From Panicum virgatum (lineage: Eukaryota > Streptophyta > Magnoliopsida > Poales > Poaceae): DNA of 64,000 nucleotides. The DNA is taken from positions 1,087,398-1,151,397 of the forward strand of contig NC_053143.1 in assembly GCF_016808335.1 (NCBI RefSeq). Direction: 5' to 3'. The translations under genes and the position numbers were made by a program. The notes beneath the pieces are model-generated. The model saw nothing but the letters and a program-made list of their open reading frames with translations. It had not been told where the DNA came from and did not search any database. Position 1 is the stretch's first letter. Every line of letters begins with the position of its first letter. Positions 56,567 through 64,000 of this stretch are shown here, piece after piece.

Positions 56567-58871
56567 ATGGCGAGCAGATCCAACCCATACCCTATGGGTG
56601 TTTCGGATCCGTTCCCAGCGGGACGCGTGATCTCGTTCGGGAGTCTCGAGTTCAGGGCAACCGGCAACGGTTACCTTATGCAGCTCCTCTCTCCCGGACG
56701 CAACCCCATCGCTCCGACTTCGCCAGCCCGGCGCAACAGGCGCTCGAGTCAGCGTTCGCGACAAGCACGCGTGGAGCGGCGTCATGCGGCACGCCACAGC
56801 TCCCCCACGTGGGTTGAGGCTGGCATGTCGCAACTCAGCATCACGGCCAACGGGGCCACCGTTTCGTCATCACGTACCTCGGCGAAATTTGCGCCGACAT
56901 CGTCACCTGCTGCGGCACTAATGCCTCCCAGGGGGGGGCTTGACTTCGGCGTCGCCCTTCCCCTTCGGGATGCGCAACGCTGCCGCCCACGCCTCGTCAA
57001 CCAGCGCTAGCTTCATCGAGCGTGAGGATCGGCTGGGTCATCATCTTCGGTCGATTCGTAGCCCCATCGCGTCATCTCCTGACGAATCCTACCCCGAGAC
57101 GGCGAGCTCGATCGCCGACGACATCGACTTCTTCATGAACAACTTCGTAGCTGAGGAGGCCGAGGACTACTCCGGGGTCCGCGACCCCGACGCTCTCCGC
57201 GCGTTCCAGCTGGCGATGGCCTACTGCCTCACCTGCTCCGAAGACTCCACCGAGGGGGATTTCGATCCTTCCAGGTAATGCTTCATGGCGGACCTCACGG
57301 ACGAGCAAGACGACAATGCTCCAGCCAACGACGAGGACGGCGGGGCGAACGTATGGGCAAAGCAACCGGTGGTCCCGCCTGCAGCGCCTTCCTCGTCGAG
57401 TTCAGCGGTGCGACAAGCTCAACTGGCGCAGCTCAACGAGCTTCAAGCCAAGCTCGACGAGTAGCGTCAACAAACCCAGGAGCTACTCGCCGCACTCGAG
57501 CAGCAGCGTACCGCGCCTGGTGCACACGCCCAGGCGGCGGGACGTGTTGCCCAGGAGCGCATCCTGGCCGACGACAACGTCGACAAATCTCTGGTACTGA
57601 AGACGGCGGGCGAGAAGCTCGTCGCTGCGGCCTTCCTACTCCAAGCTATGCCCGAGCCATCGACACCTTCTTGCCACAACTTGCGCCGCGAGGCACAGGA
57701 GCTCATCGAGCAAGCTGTCGTGCAGCAGGCCGAGAGTTCTGCGTCTCGTATACGCTCGAGGGCACCGGAGCAGCGTGATGGGACTGCGCATCAGGACCGC
57801 GAGGTTTCTGTGCACACACCCCCAGTGGGGAAGGGCAAGGCAGCCGTAGCGCCCGGCATGAGGGCACCCTCGGTGCACGAGCGCATCGGAAGAGTTCCCG
57901 TAAGGGAGCGAATCCGTGATACTCGCGGGTACGCTGGCGACGGCGACGCCCGCAACGTCATCAATGGCAGGAGGTACACCCCTCGACGGGGTGGACGCTT
58001 CGACCCTGAGCACGACAGGGGTGAGTCACCGGAGCCTCCGGGCACTCGGGTGTTCAGCCGGGAGATTCGAACAGCGTCTTTTCCCCCGCGCTTTCGACAA
58101 CCCAACACCCTCGTCAAATACTCGGGCGAGACCGATCCTGCAGTCTGGCTCAATGACTACCGCCTAGCGTGCCAGTTAGGCGGCGCAACGGAGGACGCGG
58201 TCATCATCCACAACCTCCCTCTTCATCTTGCCGACGCCACACGAACATGGCTCGAGCACCTGCCTGCAGATCAGATCCACAACTGGGCCGACTTGGTCCA
58301 TATCTTCGTGGGTAATTTCTAAGGCACGTACGTGCGCCCTGGGAACTCCTGGGATCTCAAAGGATGTCGCCAGAAGCCCTGCGAGTCCCTGCGTGACTAT
58401 GTGCGACGCTTCTCCAAGCAGTGCACCGAGCTCCCTAGTGTCACCCACGTCGAGGTCATCAACGCTTTCCTCGAGGGTACGACCTGCAGGAACTTGGTGC
58501 ATGAGCCTGACAGAAGCCGACCCGTCAACACCAATGAGTTGTTCGACGCCGCCACCAACTACGCCGCCGGCGAGGAGGCTGTTGGTGCCATTTTCGACGA
58601 CAAATCAAGCAAGCGCAAGGATGATGCGCCCGCGGAGGGCTGCAACGTCAAGCCCAATGCCCCCACCAAGAAACAGAAGCGGGGGAGGAAGGGAAAGAAG
58701 CCGGTCCCGCCGAACCAGCGCGGGTCGGGGCAGGCCGACGAGGCCTTCGCAGCCGCCCCAGACCGCAAGGGACCTCGAGGCCCCCCTCGAGGCGGCGGTG
58801 GCCAGTTCGACGACATGCTTAGGAATCCGTGCCCTTACCACAAGGGCCCGATCAATCATACCCTCGAGTAG
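56567..58871 (+). pseudogene. gag: Tat-like element gag, interrupted
   Basis: The frame starts MASRSNPYPMGVSDPFP (56567) and shifts near the 8-G run at about 56930-56938. It then runs in one frame, interrupted by stops at about 57276-57278, 57462-57464 and 58320-58322, to the TAG at 58869-58871. The capsid-like part reads FPPRFRQPNTLVKYSGETDPAVWLNDYRLACQLGG and LPADQIHNWADLVHIFVGNF, typical of gypsy Retrotrans_gag domains. A Lys-rich region and the short zinc-type segment CPYHKGPINHTLE follow. Upstream is a Gln/Glu-rich coiled-coil stretch. The gag would form the particle shell; this copy cannot make it whole. Confidence 0.82.
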
Positions 58872-59774
58872 TGCGAGATGCTCAAGAAGTACTATAACCG
58901 CGTCGCGCGTCGCGACGAAGACAAGAAGAAGGATGCGGGCGACAAAGGTGGAGATGACGAGTTCCCCCTAGTGGAGAACGCCTTCTTCATCTTTGGAGGA
59001 GCAACGACGAATATGACTCCTCGGCAGCGCAAGCGTGAGCGCCGTGAAGTCTTTTCTGTCACTAAAGCCACGCCACCCTACCTCGACTGGTCGAAGGATA
59101 CCATCGCCTTTGGCCGTGAGGACCACCCCGACTACGTCCCGCATCCGGGATGGTATCCACTCGTTGTCGAACCCATCATCGGCAACACTCGCTTCTCCAA
59201 GGTGCTCATGGACGGAGGCAGCGGCCTCAACATCATGTACGCCCCCACCTTGGAGCTCATGGGGATCGGACTGGACAAGCTTCGCCCCAGCAAGTCGCCA
59301 TTCCATGGCGTTGCGCCGGGGAAGCGAGTCCAACCCCTCGGCCAGATCGATCTGCCTGTGTGCTTCGGCACATCAGCCAACTTCCGCAAGGAGGTACTCA
59401 CTTTCGAGGTGGTGGGATTTTGAGGGTCCTATCATGCCATCCTTGGTCGTCCTTGCTACGCCAAGTTTATGGCCGTCCCCAACTACACCTACCTCAAGCT
59501 CAAAATGCCGGGTCCGAAAGGCATCATCACCATCGGCTCTTCGTTCGAGCACACCTACGAGTGCGACGTCGAGTGCGTTGAGCGCACGGAAGCTCAAGCG
59601 GAGGACGAGGCCCTCGCAGCCACCCTCGACAAAATGGCGAGCGAGGCCTTGGACTCCACGCACCGACACGCCGGGAGCTTCGAACCCGCCGAGGGTATCA
59701 AGAAGGTGCCCCTCGACCCGAGCCACTCCGACGACAAGGCGGTGCAGATCAGCACCACCCTCGACGACAAATAG
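58872..59774 (+). pseudogene. pol: Tat-like element aspartic protease region
   Basis: The frame is the same as gag. It includes LMDGGSGLNIMYAPTLELMGI, the retropepsin active-site region in the DGGS form usual for Tat elements, then HAILGRPCYAKFMAVPNYTYLKLKMPG. An in-frame TGA at 59421-59423 and a TAG at 59772-59774 interrupt it. A linker rich in Asp/Glu separates it from RT. Confidence 0.82.
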
Positions 59775-61235
59775 GAAGTGGTGCTCGTCGATTTCCTCCA
59801 CGCCAACACAGATATCTTTGCGTGGAGCCCCTCGGACATGCCTGGCATACCGAGGGAGGTCGCCGAGCACTCTCTTGATGTCCGACCCAACTCCAAGCCG
59901 GTGAAGCAACGCCTGCGAAGCTTCGAAGAGCTCAAGCGCCGGGCGATCGGCGAGGAGTTGCAGAAGCTTCTGGCGGCCGGATTCATCAAAGAGGTATTCC
60001 ATCCCGAGTGGCTAGCTAATCCAGTATTAGTGAAGAAAAAGAGTGGAAACTGGAGGATGTGTGTGGACTACACTAGTCTGAATAAGACATGTCCGAAGGT
60101 TCCCTTTCCTTTGCCACGAATTGATCAGATTGTAGATACTACTGCGGGATGTGAGCTCTTATCCTTTCTTGATGCTTACTCCGGTTACCACCAAATCAAG
60201 ATGAAAGAGTCCGACCAGCTCGCGACCTCTTTTATCACACCTTTCGGCATGTACTGCTACATTACGATGCCCTTTGGCCTCAGAAACGCCGGAGCTACCT
60301 ATCAACGGTGTATGCTCCATGTTTTCGGAGACCATCTCGGGCGGAGCGTAGAGGCATATGTCGATGATATCGTTGTAAAATCCAGGAAGGCGGACAACCT
60401 GGTTGCTGATCTCAGGATCGCATTCGATTGCCTACGGGCCAAAGGGGTAAAACTTAACCCCGAGAAGTGCGTATTCGGGGTGCCTCGAGGCATGCTCTTG
60501 GGTTTCATTGTCTCCCAGCGAGGCATCGAACCCAACCTTGACAAAGTCTCGGCCATCACTCGGATGGGACCGATCCGAGACTTAAAGGGGGTACAGGGGG
60601 TCACGGGATGCCTAGCGTCCCTTAGCCGTTTTATCTCGCGTCTCGGCGAGAAAGGCTTGCCCCTGTATCGACTCTTGAGGAAAACCGAGCGCTTCACAGG
60701 GACCCCCGAAGCTCAAGAAGCCCTCGAAAGGCTAAAGGCATCGCTCACCCGTGCTCCCATTCTTACACCACCTACGTGCGGCGAGCCCCTCTATCTATAC
60801 GTGGCTGCAACGACCCAAGTGGTCAGCGCGGTGATCGTGGTTGAAAGACAAGAGGAGGGTCAGGCTCTGCCCATCCAGCGGCCGGTGTACTATATCAGCG
60901 AGGTGTTGTCTGAAACCAAGACACGCTATCCGCAGATTCAGAAGCTGCTCTACGCAGTAGTGTTGGCTCGACGCAAGCTGCGCCACTACTTCGAGGCCCA
61001 GCCCGTCACCGTGGTCTCGTCTTTCCATTTGGGAGAGATAGCCTGCAACCGGGAAGCCGAGGGTAGAATCGCCAAATGGTCTGTGGAGATGATGGGAGAG
61101 ACTCTCACCTACGCCCCAGCAGAGCGATCAAGTCCCAAATCTTGGCTGACTTCGTGGCTGAGTGGACGGACACTCAGCTACCCCCATCACAAATCCAGGG
61201 CGAATGCTGGACTATGTACTTCGACGGGTCGGTGA
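59775..61235 (+). pseudogene. pol: Tat-like element reverse transcriptase and RNase H
   Basis: The frame reads LVDFLHANTDIFAWSPSDMPGI, then the RT palm and fingers (NPVLVKKKSGNWRMCVDYTSLNK, SFLDAYSGYHQIKM) and the catalytic YVDDIVVKS at about 60357-60383. The connection (GFIVSQRGIEPNLDKVSAI) and a gypsy RNase H-like region (PLYLYVAATTQVVSAVIVVE, YPQIQKLLYAVVLARRKLRHYF) follow. Homology leaves this frame at about 61130 and continues one frame over, so the last codons up to 61235 are a shifted tail. All RT motifs are visible, but upstream stops and this shift make it inactive. Confidence 0.88.
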
Positions 61236-61945
61236 TGAAAACTGGTGCCGGTGCCGGCCTCCTCTTCATCTCACCCCTCGGAGAACACATGCGGTACGTG
61301 ATCCGTTTGCATTTCCCTGCTTCGAACAATATGGCGGAGTATGAGGCCCTCCTTGGTGGCCTCCGCATCGCCATCGAGCTCGGCGTCAAATGCCTCGATG
61401 CGCGCGGTGACTCTCAGCTCGTCGTCGACCAAGTAATGAAGGAGTCTAGCTGTTACGACTCGAAGATGGAGGCATACTGCAACGCGGTGCGCCGCCTCGA
61501 AGACAAATTCGACGGCCTCGAGCTCAATCATGTCCCGCGCAGGTACAATGAGGACGCCGACGAACTGGCCAAAATAGCCTCGGGGCGGACCACCGTCCCC
61601 CCGAATATCTTCGCCCGCGACATCACCAAGCCCTCCGCCGAATTCAAGGACCGGTCGGAGCCGGGCCCCTCGTCCACCGGGTCCCCCGACGGGAACCCCC
61701 CGGCGGATGGGGTCGAGCCCATGGACATTGACTTCGGGACCACCTCCGCGGACGAGGCCGAAGCAATGGAAGTCGACGAGGCCCCCACTTCGCGAGACTG
61801 GCGCATCCAGTACCTTGACTGGATGATTCGAGGGATCTTACCCTCGAACCGTGCTCAGGCGCGGCGCCTCGCCAGGAGGGCCAAGTCCTTCATCCTAATC
61901 GACAATGAGCTACACAAGCGTGGCCCCTCGGGTGTCCTGCAATGA
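61076..61945 (+). pseudogene. pol: Tat-like element second (archaeal-type) RNase H domain
   Basis: After the shift near 61130 the frame reads ILADFVAEWTD, then WTMYFDGSVMKTGAGAGLLFISP, NNMAEYEALLGGLRIAIELG, RGDSQLVVDQV and LNHVPRRYNEDADELAKIA. This is a complete RNase H fold carrying D...E...D residues, additional to the RNase H after RT. Two RNase H domains are characteristic of the Tat lineage. An acidic linker and WRIQYLDWMIRGILP follow. The frame ends in TGA at 61943-61945, and the integrase continues in the same frame. Confidence 0.85.
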
Positions 61946-63034
61946 TGCATCCCCATCCCCGAGGGCAAGGAACTGATCCGCGACATCCATGCTGGCGTCT
62001 GCGGCCACCACACCGCGCCACGCACCCTCGTGGGTAACGCGTTTCGGCAAGGCTTTTACTGGCCCACCGCGGTCGCCGACGCCACTGACGTTGTGCGGAC
62101 TTGCGAGGGTTGCCAGTTCTACGCTCGAAAATCACGCCTCCCGGCCCATGCCCTGCAGACGATCCCCATCACATGGCCGTTTGCCGTATGGGGACTGGAC
62201 CTCGTCGGTCCGCTGAAGAAGGCGCCCGGGGGCTTCACTCACTTGCTGGTGGCGGTCGACAAATTCTCTAAGTGGATCGAGGCTCGACCCATCGGCAAGA
62301 TTAAATCCGAGCAAGCAGCTCTGTTCTTCAACGACATCGTCTTCAGGTTCGGGGTCCCGAACTCGATCATCACCGACAACGGCACCCAGTTCAGAGGCAA
62401 GAAGTTCTTGGCGTTCTGCGACAGCTTCCACAAACGTGTGGACTGGTCGGCTGTGGCACACCCACAGACGAACGGGCAAGTGGAGCGTGCCAATGGCATG
62501 ATCCTCCAAGGACTAAAGCCGAGGATCTTCAACAAGCTGAACAAATTCGGCCGGAGGTGGCTCACAGAGCTGCCCTCGGTCATCTGGAGCCTGAGGACGA
62601 CCCCGAGCAGAGCCACGGGCTTTTCTCCATTCTTCCTGGTCTACGGTGCCGAGGCTATCCTCCCCACTGACTTGGAGTACGGATCGCCGAGGATTAAGGC
62701 ATATCAAGAACAACGAAACCAGCGAGCACGCGAAGACTCGCTGGACCAAGTGGACGAGGCTCGAGACATGGCGCTCCTCCACTCTGCGCGCTACCAGCAG
62801 TCCTTGCAAAGGTATCAAGCGTAGAGGGACCGGCGCTGAGACCTCAACGAAGGGGACTTGGTGCTAAGGCTTCGACAGGACAACAGGGGCCGCCACAAGC
62901 TCTCACCTCCATGGGAAGGACCGTACATAATCGCCGAGGTGCTCAAGCCCGGCACGTACAAGCTGGCCAACGAAAAAGGCGAAGTCCTCACCAACGCTTG
63001 GAATATACAATAGCTACGTCATTTCTATCCCTAG
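61946..63034 (+). pseudogene. pol: Tat-like element integrase
   Basis: It has an HHCC zinc region (IHAGVCGHH and CEGCQFYARK) and a DDE core. D lies in WGLDLVGPL (about 62190-62216), D in TDNGTQF (about 62374-62394) and E in NGQVERANG (about 62471-62497), with normal spacing. A C-terminal part follows (GDLVLRLRQDNRGRHKLSPPWEGPYII). Stops at 62822-62824, at about 62837 and at 63011-63013 break the C-terminal part; the frame ends at TAG 63032-63034. The core itself is open. Confidence 0.87.
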
Positions 63035-63592
63035 AATTTCAAGTTTTTTGTACATTTGCTCATACTTGAATCTTCAATTTCCCGAAATAATAAAGTACGC
63101 TTTACTGGCTTATTTTTGGGAACCGTCTGGGCCCTCGAAGGCTAGGATGCGCGTTAACGCTGAGGTACGCCCGGCTTTACCCTCGGCAAAGCCGAGCCTC
63201 CCTCGGGGGCTACTACGGGGGGAACCCCCGAACGTCCCCAAAAAGTCGCCAATGTTTTTCGAAATATTTCCGTCTCGACCCTAAGTTTCTCGTATCCTTG
63301 GAAAAAACGCACGCGAGGCATAAGCAACTACGGTACGGGGCCGGCCGAGTCGTGGGGCCACCTACGCCTCCGGGATACGGCACCCCCTCACCACCCTACG
63401 CCTACGTTGCTTATGAACGCGAACCCCCTCGCAGACGTCGTCCAAGTCGCATACAAGAACACGGGAATAAAGTAAAGGAACACAGGCTAGAGCACACAAG
63501 GCCTCGACGGGCCACGCACTCAAATTACGAAACAAAATCTTCTATATTCATAGAATGCGATTACAAAGCGCGACTATGACATAAACACTAAT
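63035..63592 (+). other. Tat-like element noncoding region between integrase and antisense ORF
   Basis: It contains ccctcggcaaagccgagcctccctcgggggcta, with short internal inverted repeats (63180-63210), and aataataaag at about 63087. No coding frame is convincing. Confidence 0.5.
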
Positions 63593-64000
63593 CTATTTAC
63601 ATGGGCTTCGAGGCCCAGTTTTCCTACAGGCTATCATCCCCCCTTGCGGGCCCTCAGGGGCGTCGAATTCGGCGATGGGAGGGATGTCTGCTTCGAGCTT
63701 CTCGGCGAGAACGGTGGCGAACTCCTCCGCGGCTGCATCAGCTTCGTCCATGACGACCGACGCGGCGTCCGCATCCGCATCATCGGGAACGACGTACCCC
63801 AACGACACCCTCTGGAGATCCATGAGGTAGTGTGTCGAGGCCACGGCGAGAGCCCGCAGGACACCGAGACGGAAGGTGCCCTTGGCGTGTTCGGCAACCC
63901 GGCCGCCTAGCGCGCGCAGGCGGCTGATCACCGAACTGCCCGAGACAGCACCCTCCCCCTCGAGCTCTTGACACACGCTCACGGCGGTCTGCTCCAGCTC
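63593..64000 (-). CDS. antisense ORF of the Tat/RIRE2-like element (partial)
   Basis: A minus-strand frame is open from the window edge to a TAG at 63595-63593, at least 135 codons. It reads VSVCQELEGEGAVSGSSVISRLRALGGRVAEHAKGTFRLGVLRALAVASTHYLMDLQRVSLGYVVPDD...DAADAAAEEFATVLAEKLEADIPP. The composition is protein-like: an alpha-helical, Ala/Glu/Leu-rich segment with a plausible acidic tail, and no stops where the plus strand is mostly closed. Tat-lineage elements (RIRE2, Grande and relatives) are known to carry an ORF in reverse orientation between pol and the 3' LTR; its function is unknown. The start lies outside the window. While pol is riddled with stops, this frame remains open over the visible part. 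Confidence 0.65.
   Translation of the reverse strand, partial: ELEQTAVSVCQELEGEGAVSGSSVISRLRALGGRVAEHAKGTFRLGVLRALAVASTHYLMDLQRVSLGYVVPDDADADAASVVMDEADAAAEEFATVLAEKLEADIPPIAEFDAPEGPQGGMIACRKTGPRSPCK

Larger units (their letters stand above)
55240..64000 (+). mobile_element. Tat/RIRE2-like Ty3-gypsy retrotransposon (partial, right side outside window)
   Basis: 5' LTR (55240-56502), PBS, gag, protease, RT, RNase H, a second RNase H-like domain, integrase and an antisense ORF lie in the order known for Tat-lineage elements. The 3' LTR is not in the window. The plus-strand coding frame is broken mainly by in-frame stops and by frameshifts near 56935 and 61130. Confidence 0.88.

Noticed and set aside
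59035..60002. Long alternative-frame ORFs (289 and 209 codons) over protease and RT
   Set aside because: They are shadows of the pol frame in GC-rich sequence and contain no domain.

Overview
The window is nuclear DNA from a grass, most likely a panicoid. The evidence is a few intron-containing genes with GC-rich grass-type coding sequence, set among Stowaway (TA target site) and Tourist (TAA/TTA target site) MITEs, Sirevirus-like Ty1-copia elements and a Tat/RIRE2-like Ty3-gypsy element. No bacterial operons, CRISPR arrays, tRNA or rRNA genes were seen.

Gene-bearing part (1-24.6 kb). The left edge carries the 3' end of a DUF295-type gene. A CHIL (non-catalytic chalcone-isomerase-like) gene follows on the minus strand; its start codon appears to be assembled across an intron. 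A vacuolar sorting receptor (VSR) locus on the minus strand keeps nearly all of its coding exons but shows several lesions: a one-base loss in exon 5, a lost GT splice donor after exon 10, a missing short juxtamembrane segment and a very short signal-peptide core. From about 7 to 14.5 kb there is MITE and LTR debris. Two group III WRKY genes with the WRKYGEK variant lie at 14.5-15.7 kb and 22.0-24.5 kb, both on the minus strand. A degenerate copy of the last exon of the second WRKY gene sits between them, beside a GC-rich element with inverted ends.

Retrotransposon part (25.8-64 kb). Element 1 (25,783-34,157) has both LTRs, a primer-binding site and an intact 929-codon gag, but no pol; it fits the class described as TR-GAG. 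A LINE 3' fragment, a 957-bp foldback element with an 8-bp target-site duplication, and MITEs follow. Element 2 (41,101-50,782, minus strand) belongs to the same broad copia group and keeps decayed gag, protease, integrase and a long RT-RNase H frame. Its 5' LTR is cut by another LTR-like block (from 50,783). Beside that block lies a complete solo LTR with GGTAC target duplications (53,521-55,206), and then a Tat-type gypsy element (55,240 to beyond the window) with 5' LTR, PBS, gag-pol broken mainly by in-frame stops, and an antisense ORF near the right edge.

Functional picture. Host genes are few: flavonoid pathway enhancement (CHIL), vacuolar cargo sorting (VSR, probably decayed here) and stress or defence transcription factors (WRKY). 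The rest is nested retroelement sequence. The most notable signals are the gag-only element paired with a pol-bearing relative 7 kb away, shared palindromic repeat motifs in several LTRs, the antisense ORF of the Tat element, the split start codon in CHIL, and the WRKY gene that lacks the family's usual intron. All boundaries were read by eye.
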